The notes: a model not told the origin generated them from the letters alone. Shown: positions 16,042 to 25,759, counted from the stretch's first letter. The stretch: 64,000 nucleotides of DNA from Gordonia oryzae (GCF_003797185.1 NZ_RKMH01000003.1:248001-312000); one strand, 5' to 3'. Program-made: numbers and translations.

Positions 16042-17079
16042 ATGACCACAGCACTGCACACCAGCCCGGCTCCAGGTGGCGCGGCTCGGACCACCGACCT
16101 CGCCATCGACGCCCACGGCCTGGTCAAGACATTCGGAAACAACCGCGCTGTCGATGGCGTGGACCTGGCCGTCCCCACCGGTTCGGTCTACGGCGTCCTC
16201 GGCCCCAACGGCGCGGGCAAGACCACCACGGTCAGCATGCTGGCCACCCTCCTGAAACCCGATGCGGGGTCGGCGACGGTCTTCGGATACGACGTCGTCT
16301 CCGACGCGGTCGCGGTCCGCTCGCTCGTCGGTGTCACCGGGCAGTACGCCTCGGTCGACGAAGACCTCACCGCCACCCAGAACCTCGTCGTCTTCGCCCG
16401 GCTCCTCGGTTTCTCCCGCAAGGCCGCGAAGTCACGCGCCGAGGAGCTCCTCGATGAGTTCACCCTCACCGACGCCGGCGACCGGCCGCTGAAGAACTTC
16501 TCCGGGGGCATGCGTCGCCGCCTGGATCTCGCGGCCAGTCTCATCGACACCCCGCCGCTGCTGTTCCTCGACGAGCCGACCACCGGCCTCGATCCCCGTA
16601 CCCGCGCCCAGATGTGGGACACCATCCGTAATCTCGTCCGCGGTGGATCGACGGTGCTGCTGACCACGCAGTACCTCGACGAGGCCGACCAACTCGCCGA
16701 CCGCATCGCCGTTATCGACCACGGTCGAGTCATCGCCGACGACACCGCCGACGGTCTCAAGAACTCGATCGGCGCGGCCACCCTGCAGCTACGGCCCGCC
16801 GACCGTGCCGACGCCCCGCGCGTCGCGGAGATCGTCGAGCAGATGCTCGGCGAGCCCGCAGCGCTGTCGGCCGAGGCCGGCCGGGTCTCGGCGTCGTTGC
16901 ACCGCCCCGACCTCGTCCCCGACATCCTCATCGCCATGCGTGAGCAGAACATCACCGTCGATGAGATCAACGTCCAAAAGCCCAGTCTCGACGAGGTGTT
17001 CATGACACTCACCGGCAAACCCGCGGAGACCGACACCGACACCTCCACCGACGACTCCACCGAGGAGACCCAGTCATGA
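16042..17079 (+). CDS. ABC transporter ATP-binding protein (DrrA-like daunorubicin resistance type)
   Basis: A 345-residue ATPase with Walker A GPNGAGKTT (about 54-62), the Q-loop near VGVTGQYASVDEDLT, signature NFSGGMRRRLDLAASL, Walker B LLFLDEPTTGLD and the H-loop position replaced by Gln (LLTTQYLDEADQLAD). That Gln is usual for the DrrA subfamily. The C-terminal DUF4162-like region (LQLRPADRAD to SLDEVFMTLTG) is typical of drug and lipid exporters. ATG 16042 is used; GTG at 16033 is an alternative. The stop overlaps the permease start, so it forms an exporter with the next gene. Confidence 0.92.
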   Translation: MTTALHTSPAPGGAARTTDLAIDAHGLVKTFGNNRAVDGVDLAVPTGSVYGVLGPNGAGKTTTVSMLATLLKPDAGSATVFGYDVVSDAVAVRSLVGVTGQYASVDEDLTATQNLVVFARLLGFSRKAAKSRAEELLDEFTLTDAGDRPLKNFSGGMRRRLDLAASLIDTPPLLFLDEPTTGLDPRTRAQMWDTIRNLVRGGSTVLLTTQYLDEADQLADRIAVIDHGRVIADDTADGLKNSIGAATLQLRPADRADAPRVAEIVEQMLGEPAALSAEAGRVSASLHRPDLVPDILIAMREQNITVDEINVQKPSLDEVFMTLTGKPAETDTDTSTDDSTEETQS

Positions 17080-17912
17080 CCACCACACTCCATCGCACGT
17101 CCGCCACGTCGGCCATCACCACGCGGGAGGTGCGCGACAAGGTGAAAACCTCTGTGAGCCTTGCTGAAACAGTGCGCCAATCCTTCACTATGGCCTATCG
17201 CGGCGTGCTCAAGATCCGGCACAACCCCGAGCAGCTGTTCGATGTGACACTTCAGCCGATCATCTTCACACTGATGTTCACCTACATCTTCGGCGGCGCG
17301 ATCAGCGGCAACATCCACTCGTATCTGCCGGTGATCATTCCGGGCATCATGGTGCAGACGGTGATCACCACCTCCATCGTCACCGGCACCCAATTGCGGG
17401 AGGACATGGACAAGGGCGTCTTCGACAGATTCCGGGCGCTACCCATCGCGCGGATCAGTCCGCTCGCCGGCGCGCTGCTCGCCGACATGATCCGCTACCT
17501 GATCGCCACCACACTGACGATCGTCATGGGCATCATCATGGGCTGGCGCCCCGACGCCCTCGGCGCCGTCGGCGCCGCCCTGCTGGTCATCGTGTGCAGC
17601 TTCGCGATCTCCTGGATCTTCGCACTCATGGGCTGCTTGATGAGCAAAGCCTCAGCCGTGCAGGGTATCTCGATGCTGATCCTGTTCCCGCTGACCTTCA
17701 TGTCCAATGCCTTCGTCCCGGTCAGCACCATGCCCGGCTGGTTGCAGGGTTTCGTCAACGTCAATCCGATCAGCCATCTCGTCACCGCGGTCCGGGAACT
17801 GACCGCCAACGGACACATCGGGATTCACGTGGTGTGGTCGTTGATCGGTGCGGCCCTCATCACCGCGGTGTTCGCACCGCTCGCGGTGCGCGCCTATATG
17901 CGCAACGCCTGA
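17076..17912 (+). CDS. ABC-2 type transporter permease (DrrB-like)
   Basis: A 278-residue protein with six hydrophobic segments in the ABC-2 arrangement. Conserved motifs include NPEQLFDVTLQPIIFTLMF near the N-terminus, the DMDKGVFDRFRALPIARISP cytoplasmic loop that contacts the ATPase, and NAFVPVSTMPGWLQ. It pairs with the DrrA-like ATPase (ATGA overlap). Substrates of such pairs include anthracyclines and, in mycobacteria, phthiocerol dimycocerosates; here the substrate is unknown. Its 3' end overlaps the convergent SARP gene by 19 bp. Confidence 0.92.
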   Translation: MTTTLHRTSATSAITTREVRDKVKTSVSLAETVRQSFTMAYRGVLKIRHNPEQLFDVTLQPIIFTLMFTYIFGGAISGNIHSYLPVIIPGIMVQTVITTSIVTGTQLREDMDKGVFDRFRALPIARISPLAGALLADMIRYLIATTLTIVMGIIMGWRPDALGAVGAALLVIVCSFAISWIFALMGCLMSKASAVQGISMLILFPLTFMSNAFVPVSTMPGWLQGFVNVNPISHLVTAVRELTANGHIGIHVVWSLIGAALITAVFAPLAVRAYMRNA

Positions 17913-20900
17913 GCATCGTCAGCACGCATCGACGCCAGGATGGCCTGCAACCGTGCGGCCGCCTGGCGTCGGGGCAGGTCGGCGACCGGACTGGTGTGCG
18001 CCTCCCACTCCTCGTCAGTGAGACCCGACAGTTCTTCCATGTGTTCAACGGTGTAGACGAAGCCCGGGTAGTCCCGACGGGCCCGTAGTCGCTGCGACAG
18101 CACCATGAGTTGGGCGCCGCGGCCGCGCGTCTGCGGGTCGGCGCTCAAGACATAACCCGCGGCCAGGGCCATCGCCCCGGCCTGGGGAGAATCGTGCCAG
18201 CCGAGCGCGGAGAATGTCGCCGCCACACCGTCACCCAGGATCGGCAGATAGCCGCGCGCCAGCTCCGTGAGACCCGCTCGCATCAATCCGATCACCGCAA
18301 CGCTCACCATCATGAGGGCTCCCGGATCCTGCATCCCGAGGGGGTGCTCGCGCATCAACTGCTCACCGGCCCGACGATAGAGATCGCCGGCGAGATCGGT
18401 TTCTCCCCTTGCGAATCGGTATTCGGCGTGGGCCAGCATCAGCGCCGCACCAAGTTCGGGGCTGCCCTGCGGATCGGGCTGATCCGGCGTCCACCCGTCC
18501 GAGACGACGTCGAGCTCTATTGCCGCAGAATCCATTTCACCGAGCGCAATCAGTGTCACGACCAGATACGTTCGGGTCTGCATCTCGTCCTCGTAGGCAC
18601 CGAGGCGTACAAGTTCGACGATCCCCCGGCGATAGTGACGCACCGCATCACGCCACAGCATCTGTTGACCCAGGACGCTGCCGATACCGACCTCGACCAT
18701 CGCCGACATCCACGTGTCGCCGTTGGCCTTGGCTCGTTTCTGCAATGCCACCCCATCGCGCAACGCACCCTCGAGATCACCCATGTTCTCGCGGATGTTC
18801 ATCCGCGCGGCCATCGCCGCGGTGGCCACCCGCTCCTCGGGGGCTCGGGTGCCGCGGACGATGTGGTGCATGGCCGCGAGCGCACTACGACTGAGCGCGC
18901 ATGCCGCGATCAGATCGGTCGGTTCGTCATAGACGTGATCGGGTCGGTGGAGCAGGCGCAGGTGATAGCGGCCCTTCGCCAGCGCACGCAGATCACGGCG
19001 CATCACCTGGTGGGCGAGCGCGGCGAGCAACGAGGCCTCCCAGTCTCGCCGCACATCGTCGGCGACCATGCGCGGTGGCGTCGGGATCACCGCGAGAATC
19101 CTTGTCCCCCAGCTCAACACCTCGGCATGCAACCCCCGCGCCATCCACAGACCGGAGAGCACGGGGAAGACCCGGATGACGGTCAGGAAGGTGTCGGTCG
19201 GGGCGTCGGAGTGCAACGACGGCTCGCCGGCGCTCAGGCGGTCGAGGCAACTGCGCATCACCCAGACGAGGTTCTCGGCGTCGGCGGCCATCGCACCGAG
19301 CAGCACGTCGTCAATGCCCTCGTCGTAGCGTGCGGCCGCGTCGACGCAGAACTCGCGGGCCCACCGCCACATCCGGTGGTCGACCTCTTCCGACTCCTCC
19401 GACGTGACACCGAGCTTGCCCTCACCGAATTCGCGCACCGTCTCCAACATTCGGTAGCGCACGCGTCCACCGCTTTCGGTGACCTCGAGCAAGGACTGAT
19501 TGACCAGTGCGGCGAGCGTATCGTCGAGCCGGAATCCGCTGTAACCCAACACCGTTGCGCCCGCGTCGGTGGTGAATCCCCCGGGGAATCGGCACAACCG
19601 GCACAACGCGATTCGTGCGTCCTCGTCGAGCAGTTCCCAGCTCCAGTCGATGACGGCATAGAGAGTGCGGTGCCGATCGGGCGCGCTGCGATCGGCACCG
19701 CGCAACAGTGCGAACCGTTCAACGAGGCGATCGGCGATCTCCTCGACGGTCATCGTGCGGATTCGGGCGGCGGCCAGCTCGATCGCCAGCGGCAAACCGT
19801 CGAGGTGACGGCACAGCGCGGCGACTCGGTCCGGAGGCAACAACGCATCGGGGCGTACCGCGCGGGCACGGGTGACGAACAGTTGCACTGCCGGTCCGGC
19901 CTCCCGCGCGTCGAGAGTCGGTAGCAGGTGTATGCACTCGGAGGGCAGCATGAGTGGTGAGCGGCTGGTGACAAGGACCCGGATGTGGCCGTCGGCGGCA
20001 AGTAGGTCGGCGACGATCTGGGCGCACCGGTCGATGACCTGTTCACAGTTGTCGAGGACGAGCACCGCGTCGCGACCACGAACGGCGTCGAGCAGCCGGT
20101 CGTGCAGATCACCGACGCTCATGCGCGGGCGGTTACCGCTCAGATCGGACTCGCCGACGCCGAGCGCCGCAGCGATCGCCGGGACCACGTCGTCGGCGGC
20201 CCGGATCGGCGCCAGGGGAACATAGAACACGGAGGCGCCGGTCTCGACGAGCCGATGACCGACGCGGTTGGCCACGCGGGTCTTGCCGACCCCACCCGGA
20301 CCCTGGATGGTCACCACCCGACCGGTCCCGATGGCTGACACAATCGCATCGACGTCGGCGTCCCGACCGATCAGCGCGGTGGTGTCGGCGAGCAATCCGA
20401 TGCCTCGGCCGCGACGAATACTCCGGGGCGCCTCGGCCTGCTCCGCGACCGAAGTGTCGGTGCCGCTGAGCAATTGGGTGTGCAGCGCACTGATCAGGGC
20501 ACCCGGGCCCACCCCGAGTTCGGCCGAGAGCCGTCGGCGGAGTCCGGTGTAGACCGCGATGGCGTCGGCGACCCGACCCGCAGCGGCCAATGACTGCATC
20601 AGATCCAGGTGCGCGGACTCGTCGAGAGGATCAGCGAGGCAACGTCTTTCGGCGATGGATCGGGCTGTGACATGGTCGCCGGCGGCCATGGCCGCAGTGT
20701 AGCGGGAGCGGTCGAAGCGATCGGCGACCTGCTGGGCGCGGGCGGTCAGCTCGTCGATCAGCCCGCCCGGTTCGTCGGTACCGAGATCATCGCCGGGGGT
20801 TCCGCGCCACCAGATCGACGCACGCTCGGCGTCGTCGGCGGAAGCGATCATCTCGGTGACGACGTCGAGATCGGTGCGGCACTCGACGAGCCGGTATCCA

Positions 20901-21193
20901 CTGCCCGAGCCCTGCAGGTGGGCGGCGCCGAGCAACTGCCGCAACCGGGAGATCTGGGTGTGCAACGCCGAGTTCGGCGACCGGGGCGCGTCCGCGCCCC
21001 ACACGTCGTCGATGAGTCGTTCGGCCGATCGGGTCCGTCCATCGGCCAAGGCGAGCGACGTCAGCAGGCGCTTGGCACGAAGACCGGGCACCGGCGTGAC
21101 CTGCGGTGCGTCGGAGTCCGAATCCGGGTGCGGCGCAGCGATCACCGACACCGGACCGAGCAGTCCGATGATCACCTCGCCGTCATGAGACAC
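17894..21193 (-). CDS. AfsR/SARP family regulator with BTAD and NB-ARC-type ATPase domains
   Basis: About 1,099 residues. The N-terminus is an OmpR-like winged helix (GLRAKRLLTSLALADGRTRS, RSPNSALHTQISRLRQLLG). A BTAD domain (about 95-250) and a STAND/NB-ARC ATPase follow, with P-loop GPGGVGKTRV near residue 300, LVLDNCEQ and LPLAIELAAARI. A long TPR-like C-terminal half completes it. Such proteins act as signal-dependent activators of secondary metabolism or stress genes. GTG 21193 is preferred because TACGCT ends six bases upstream (leaderless); an ATG 13 codons earlier is possible. It converges on, and overlaps, the DrrAB-type operon, its likeliest target. Confidence 0.9.
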   Translation of the reverse strand: MSHDGEVIIGLLGPVSVIAAPHPDSDSDAPQVTPVPGLRAKRLLTSLALADGRTRSAERLIDDVWGADAPRSPNSALHTQISRLRQLLGAAHLQGSGSGYRLVECRTDLDVVTEMIASADDAERASIWWRGTPGDDLGTDEPGGLIDELTARAQQVADRFDRSRYTAAMAAGDHVTARSIAERRCLADPLDESAHLDLMQSLAAAGRVADAIAVYTGLRRRLSAELGVGPGALISALHTQLLSGTDTSVAEQAEAPRSIRRGRGIGLLADTTALIGRDADVDAIVSAIGTGRVVTIQGPGGVGKTRVANRVGHRLVETGASVFYVPLAPIRAADDVVPAIAAALGVGESDLSGNRPRMSVGDLHDRLLDAVRGRDAVLVLDNCEQVIDRCAQIVADLLAADGHIRVLVTSRSPLMLPSECIHLLPTLDAREAGPAVQLFVTRARAVRPDALLPPDRVAALCRHLDGLPLAIELAAARIRTMTVEEIADRLVERFALLRGADRSAPDRHRTLYAVIDWSWELLDEDARIALCRLCRFPGGFTTDAGATVLGYSGFRLDDTLAALVNQSLLEVTESGGRVRYRMLETVREFGEGKLGVTSEESEEVDHRMWRWAREFCVDAAARYDEGIDDVLLGAMAADAENLVWVMRSCLDRLSAGEPSLHSDAPTDTFLTVIRVFPVLSGLWMARGLHAEVLSWGTRILAVIPTPPRMVADDVRRDWEASLLAALAHQVMRRDLRALAKGRYHLRLLHRPDHVYDEPTDLIAACALSRSALAAMHHIVRGTRAPEERVATAAMAARMNIRENMGDLEGALRDGVALQKRAKANGDTWMSAMVEVGIGSVLGQQMLWRDAVRHYRRGIVELVRLGAYEDEMQTRTYLVVTLIALGEMDSAAIELDVVSDGWTPDQPDPQGSPELGAALMLAHAEYRFARGETDLAGDLYRRAGEQLMREHPLGMQDPGALMMVSVAVIGLMRAGLTELARGYLPILGDGVAATFSALGWHDSPQAGAMALAAGYVLSADPQTRGRGAQLMVLSQRLRARRDYPGFVYTVEHMEELSGLTDEEWEAHTSPVADLPRRQAAARLQAILASMRADDAQALRI

Positions 21194-21272
21194 CCCGCCA
21201 GCGTAGTGGACTCCCCGACCGGACAGACGCATCGTGGCGGTACACGGGGAGTCGATGCCCTAACCTCGACTC
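21194..21272. promoter_or_regulatory. Divergent pair of leaderless promoters (SARP regulator and SRPBCC gene)
   Basis: On the minus strand TACGCT lies six bases before GTG 21193. On the plus strand TAACCT lies six bases before ATG 21273. No ribosome sites are visible for either gene, so both are probably transcribed from their start codons. Confidence 0.5.
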
Positions 21273-21791
21273 ATGGCGCGCACCTATGACCTCCAACCGT
21301 TCGACCTCGACTTTTTCGACTCGGCACCGATCTCGTACCGCATCGACATCAACATCCCGGTGTCACCGCAGCGCGCGTGGGCTGAACTGACCCGGCCGAA
21401 CACCCTGGACTGGTGTAAGGCGATCAAGTCGATCGAGTTCACCTCGGCGGCCCCGTTCGGCGTCGGCACCACCCGGCAGGCATCGCTCGCCCCGGGCTAC
21501 GTCACGCTCTCAGAGGTGTTCTTCGATTGGACCGAGTATGCCGAGAACTCGAGCTACCACAACGCTTTTCGCGTAGCAAAGGTCAATGTCCCCGGGATGC
21601 GACGCTTCGGCGAGTACACCGAGATCACCCCGGCGGCGGTCGGGTCCCGCCTGGTGTGGGCGTTCGCCCTCGAACTCGGCCCGTCGTCGCGGGCATTGAA
21701 CGCGTTCTCCAACCCGGCCTCGGTACCGGTATTCAAGAGCATCGAATCGGACACCCTGCGCCACTTCGCACATCTGACCCCGCAGGCCTGA
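21273..21791 (+). CDS. SRPBCC (START/Bet v1-like) family protein
   Basis: A 172-residue single-domain protein: INIPVSPQRAWAELTRPNTL at the start (typical polyketide-cyclase-like helix after the first strand), WCKAIKSIEF, and a C-terminal helix FSNPASVPVFKSIESDTLRH. This fold binds hydrophobic ligands. No catalytic residues can be named. It is a single gene, divergent from the SARP regulator and converging with ilvA. Confidence 0.82.
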   Translation: MARTYDLQPFDLDFFDSAPISYRIDINIPVSPQRAWAELTRPNTLDWCKAIKSIEFTSAAPFGVGTTRQASLAPGYVTLSEVFFDWTEYAENSSYHNAFRVAKVNVPGMRRFGEYTEITPAAVGSRLVWAFALELGPSSRALNAFSNPASVPVFKSIESDTLRHFAHLTPQA

Positions 21792-21830
21792 CCCCGACCG
21801 GGCGGCTCGGCACGTCGACAGATCAGCGAC

Positions 21831-23036
21831 TCAACGCAGGAAACCGGCCTGTGCCAGCGCCTCACGTACCGTCGCCTGGTGATCGGGCCCCCGAGTCTCC
21901 GCGCTGACGGTCACCTGCACCTGCCCGAGCGCGAGTCCCTCGGCAACACGTGAATGGACCACGTCGACGACGCTGGCACCCTGATCACGCAGCATTTCCA
22001 ATAACGAGATCAGGCCGCCGGGGCGGTCGGGCACGGTGGCGGTGACGGTGAGGAACCGTCCGGCGGCGCTCAGTCCGGTCGTGGTGACGTGGCTGAGCAC
22101 GAGCGGATCGATGTTGCCGCCGGAGGCCACCACGCAGACCTGCCCCGACAACTGCCCACATACACCTTCCATGACCGCCGCCACCCCGGCGGCCCCGGCG
22201 GGTTCGACGAGGATCTTGGCGCGCTCAAGCATCAGAAGTAACGCGGTCGCCAACGCATCCTCGTCGACGGTGACAACGTCGTCGACGAGTTCGGTCACGT
22301 GGGCGAACGGAACCTCCCCCGGTAGTGCCACCGCGATACCGTCGGCCATCGTCGCCATCCGCGCGGCGGCCGTCGGCGAGCCGGCGGCCAACGACTGCGG
22401 CCACGCAGCCGCCGCGGCGGCCTGCACACCGATGATCCGCACGTCGGGGCGAACGGTCTTGACCGCGGCCGCGATCCCCGCGAGCAGCCCGCCACCGCCG
22501 AGCGGCACCACGATCGTGCCGACGTCGGGCATCTGCTCACAGATCTCCACACCGACGGTCGCCTGGCCGATCACGATGTCGCGATGATCGAACGGGTGGA
22601 TGAGTACTGCCTGGGTTCGCTCGGCGAACTCGCGCGCGGCGACCAGGGATTCGTCGATCGTGGTACCGACGAACTCCACCTCGGCGCCGTAGGCGCGGGT
22701 GGCAGCGATCTTCGGCAAGGCCGCACCGACCGGCATGTATACCCGCGAGGAGATCCCCAGTCTGCTCGCCGACCACGCCACGCCCTGCGCGTGGTTGCCC
22801 GCACTGGCCGCAACCACACCGCGCTCGCGTTCGGCCGGGCTCAGCCGGCTGATGCGGTAGTAGGCGCCGCGCGGTTTGAACGAGCCGGTGCGTTGCAGGT
22901 TCTCGCACTTGACCCAGACCTCACGGTCGGCGCGCTCGCTGAGCACTCGGGACGCAACCAGCGGAGTACGGCGCATGACGCCACGCAGTTGGGCGACGGC
23001 GTCGGCGATCTCGGACGCGGTAATCAGCATCGGCAT
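21831..23036 (-). CDS. ilvA: Threonine ammonia-lyase (threonine dehydratase)
   Basis: A 401-residue PLP enzyme converting threonine to 2-oxobutyrate. The Schiff-base lysine is Lys54 in QRTGSFKPRGAYY. Also present are SAGNHAQGVAW, the glycine-rich VVPLGGGGLLAG phosphate cradle and SGGNIDPL near residue 317. A single ACT-like domain (about 325-400: RFLTVTATVPDRPGGLISLL) follows, as in the shorter regulated forms. The start lies two bases after the metB stop, so it belongs to the cbs-metB-ilvA group. Linkage to the sulfur genes suggests a shared 2-oxobutyrate or isoleucine supply role. Confidence 0.93.
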   Translation of the reverse strand: MPMLITASEIADAVAQLRGVMRRTPLVASRVLSERADREVWVKCENLQRTGSFKPRGAYYRISRLSPAERERGVVAASAGNHAQGVAWSASRLGISSRVYMPVGAALPKIAATRAYGAEVEFVGTTIDESLVAAREFAERTQAVLIHPFDHRDIVIGQATVGVEICEQMPDVGTIVVPLGGGGLLAGIAAAVKTVRPDVRIIGVQAAAAAAWPQSLAAGSPTAAARMATMADGIAVALPGEVPFAHVTELVDDVVTVDEDALATALLLMLERAKILVEPAGAAGVAAVMEGVCGQLSGQVCVVASGGNIDPLVLSHVTTTGLSAAGRFLTVTATVPDRPGGLISLLEMLRDQGASVVDVVHSRVAEGLALGQVQVTVSAETRGPDHQATVREALAQAGFLR

Positions 23037-23038
23037 CG

Positions 23039-24193
23039 CTACTGCAGAGCCTGCTCGAGGTCGGCGAGGATGTCGTCGACGTCCTCGATGCCGACCGACA
23101 GCCGCACCAGGTTGGCGGGCACCTCGAGCAGTGAGCCCGCCGTCGACGCGTGAGTCATCGCGCCGGGATGCTCGATGAGTGACTCAATCCCGCCCAGGGA
23201 TTCGGCGAGGGTGAACACCTCGGTGCGAGCGCAGAACTTCTGGGCGTCCTCGATGCCGCCGGCGACGAGGACCGAGACCATCCCGCCGAATCGCTTCATC
23301 TGCTTGCTCGCCACCTCGTTACCCGGGTGCGTCGGCAGCCCCGGGTAGAGCACACGGTCGATCCGGTCGTGATTCGACAAGAACTCGACGACGGCTTCGG
23401 CGTTATCGCAGTGCTTTTCCATCCGAACTGCCAGGGTCTTGATACCGCGCATGGTCAGGTAGGCGTCGAAGGGCCCGGGTACTGCACCGGCCCCGTTCTG
23501 CAGAAAGGCGATCGCGTCGTCGAGTTCGGCATCATCGGTGACCAGGGCGCCGCCGACCACGTCGGAGTGCCCGCCGAGGTACTTCGTCGTCGAGTGCAGC
23601 ACGACGTCAGCCCCCAGCGACAGCGGCTGCTGCAGGTACGGTGTGGCAAAGGTGTTGTCCACCACCAACTTTGCGCCGGCATCGTGGGCGATCGCGGCGG
23701 CCTGTTCGATGTCGCCGACGTTGAGCAGCGGATTGGTGGGCGTCTCCACCCACACCAGCTTCGTCTGCGGGGTGATCGCCGCACGGAGGGCATCGGCGTC
23801 GGTGACCGGCGCGACCGAATAGGTGATGCCCCACTGGGTGAAGACCTTGTCGATGAGCCGGAAGGTGCCGCCGTAGGCGTCATTCGGGATGACCAGATGA
23901 TCCCCCGGGCGCAGGCACGCGCGGAGCAACGCGTCGGTGGCGGCCATCCCGGAGGCGAAACCCCTTCCGTGGGTGCCGTGTTCGATGGCGGCGATGTTCG
24001 CCTCGAGCACCCGGCGCGTCGGGTTGCCGGTGCGGGCGTATTCGAATCCATCGCGCATGCCCCCGACACCGTCCTGGGCGAAGGTCGAGCTGGCATAGAT
24101 CGGGACGTTGACCGCACCGTTGAGCGGGTTGGGCTCGTAGCCGGCGTGGATGGCGTCGGTGGCGAAACCGCGGGGACGCTGCTGGGGACTCAC
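23039..24193 (-). CDS. metB: Cystathionine gamma-synthase
   Basis: A 384-residue Cys/Met-metabolism PLP enzyme. The PLP lysine is Lys204 in HSTTKYLGGHSDVVGG. Other landmarks are YARTGNPTRRVLE, FASGMAATDALL, VDNTFATPYLQQPL and SLGGIESLIEHPGAMTHAS. It joins cysteine to activated homoserine to form cystathionine; many actinobacterial members also run the gamma-lyase reaction. GTG 24193 follows a GAGGAG site. It lies 39 bp after cbs on the same strand, the cbs-metB order also seen in M. tuberculosis (Rv1077, Rv1079), and is closely followed by ilvA. Confidence 0.94.
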   Translation of the reverse strand: MSPQQRPRGFATDAIHAGYEPNPLNGAVNVPIYASSTFAQDGVGGMRDGFEYARTGNPTRRVLEANIAAIEHGTHGRGFASGMAATDALLRACLRPGDHLVIPNDAYGGTFRLIDKVFTQWGITYSVAPVTDADALRAAITPQTKLVWVETPTNPLLNVGDIEQAAAIAHDAGAKLVVDNTFATPYLQQPLSLGADVVLHSTTKYLGGHSDVVGGALVTDDAELDDAIAFLQNGAGAVPGPFDAYLTMRGIKTLAVRMEKHCDNAEAVVEFLSNHDRIDRVLYPGLPTHPGNEVASKQMKRFGGMVSVLVAGGIEDAQKFCARTEVFTLAESLGGIESLIEHPGAMTHASTAGSLLEVPANLVRLSVGIEDVDDILADLEQALQ

Positions 24194-24232
24194 GGGATAA
24201 CTCCTCGTCGGTGGACGTCGGGGACGCCGGCG

Positions 24233-25633
24233 TCAGCCGGCGGTGATGGTCGGATGGGTGCTGACGAAGGCCAACAGATCATGGCGGGTGATGACGCCGA
24301 TCGGCTTGCCGTCCTCGACCACCATCAGCGCGTCGGTGTCCGAGAGCGCTGTGGTGGCCGCCGATACCGGCTCGCCGGAACCGATGAGCGGGAACGGTTC
24401 TCCCATGTGCGCCGACACCGGGTCGGCGAGGTTGGCGCGGCCTTCGAACACCGCGCTGAGCAAATCCCGTTCGGTGACCGCTCCGGCGACCTCGCCGGCC
24501 ATCACCGGCGGTTCGGCGCCGACGACCGGCATCTGCGACACCCCGTATTCACGAAGGATCTCGATGGCGTCGCGCAAGGTCTCCGACGGGTGGGTATGCA
24601 CCAGGTCGGGCAGTGCGCCGGTCTTGCCGCGCAGCACGTCGCCGACGAGTGGTTCGGTGGCCTTGGCGTCGAGAGGGGTTCGCAGGAAGCCGTAGCTGCT
24701 CATCCACTCGTCGTTGAAGATCTTCGCCATGTAGCCGCGGCCCCCGTCGGGCAGCAGCACGACGACGACGGCATCGGGGCCCTCGCGCTCGGCGACCCGC
24801 AGCGCCGCGACCACGGCCATCCCGCACGATCCGCCGACCAGCAGGCCCTCCTCACGGGCGAGTCGTCGCGTCATGTCGAAGGAGTCGGCGTCGGAGACCG
24901 CGATGATCTCGTCGGGCACGCTCGAGTCATATGCCTCCGGCCAGAAGTCCTCGCCGACACCCTCCACCAGGTAGGGCCGTCCGGTGCCGCCGGAGTACAC
25001 CGACCCCTCGGGGTCAACACCGACGACCTTCACCGCACCGCCGGAGACCTCCTTGAGGTAGCGCCCGGTGCCGGTGATGGTGCCGCCGGTGCCGACGCCG
25101 GCCACGAAGTGGGTGACCCGGCCGTCGGTGTCGGCCCAGATCTCTGGACCGGTTGTCTCGTAGTGGCTCTGCGGCCCAGCGGGATTCGCGTACTGATTGG
25201 GCTTCCACGCTCCGTCGATCTCGCGGACCAGCCGGTCGGAGACGTTGTAATAGCTGTCGGGGTGCTCGGGCGCGACCGCTGTGGGGCAGACGACGACCTC
25301 GGCGCCGTAGGCGCGGAGCACGTTGCGCTTGTCCTCGCCGACCTTGTCGGGGCAGACGAACACGCAGTGGTATCCGCGTTGCTGTGCGACGAGCGCCAGA
25401 CCGACCCCGGTGTTACCCGACGTCGGCTCGACGATGGTGCCGCCGGGCTTGAGCGCACCGGATTTCTCGGCGGCCTCGATCATGCGGAGTGCGATGCGGT
25501 CCTTGCTGCTACCCCCGGGGTTGAGGTATTCGACCTTGGCCGCCACCAGCCCGGAGCCGGGCGTGACCACCGAATTGAGTTTGACCAGGGGCGTGTTGCC
25601 CACCAGGTCGACGACGTGATTGGCGATGCGCAT
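24233..25633 (-). CDS. cbs: Cystathionine beta-synthase
   Basis: A 466-residue protein with a PLP fold-type II core: NPGGSSKDRIALRM with Lys44, PTSGNTGVGLA, GTGGTITGTGRYLKE and VGGSCGMAVVAAL. A C-terminal pair of CBS domains follows (about 335-466: VHTHPSETLRDAIEIL, GVITRHDLLAFV). It condenses serine and homocysteine to cystathionine. The start MRIANHVVDLVGNTPLV matches the family N-terminus; a second ATG lies three codons earlier, and the long upstream open frame overlaps the divergent esterase and is not coding. It is the first gene of cbs-metB-ilvA. Confidence 0.95.
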   Translation of the reverse strand: MRIANHVVDLVGNTPLVKLNSVVTPGSGLVAAKVEYLNPGGSSKDRIALRMIEAAEKSGALKPGGTIVEPTSGNTGVGLALVAQQRGYHCVFVCPDKVGEDKRNVLRAYGAEVVVCPTAVAPEHPDSYYNVSDRLVREIDGAWKPNQYANPAGPQSHYETTGPEIWADTDGRVTHFVAGVGTGGTITGTGRYLKEVSGGAVKVVGVDPEGSVYSGGTGRPYLVEGVGEDFWPEAYDSSVPDEIIAVSDADSFDMTRRLAREEGLLVGGSCGMAVVAALRVAEREGPDAVVVVLLPDGGRGYMAKIFNDEWMSSYGFLRTPLDAKATEPLVGDVLRGKTGALPDLVHTHPSETLRDAIEILREYGVSQMPVVGAEPPVMAGEVAGAVTERDLLSAVFEGRANLADPVSAHMGEPFPLIGSGEPVSAATTALSDTDALMVVEDGKPIGVITRHDLLAFVSTHPTITAG

Positions 25634-25759
25634 GCCCTCCATGGTCCCAGAACCGCCTCCGGCCTTCCCATCCGACGTCGATTCCCGGATCATCGCAGAT
25701 CGCCGTGCCGAGGGCGACCCGCAGACCCGCAGGTCACCAGTCGCCGACGGAGGCATCGG

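Noticed and set aside
16042-21193. Antibiotic biosynthetic gene cluster around the SARP regulator
   Set aside because: Only an exporter and the regulator are present; flanks are housekeeping genes (greA, ilvA, metB).
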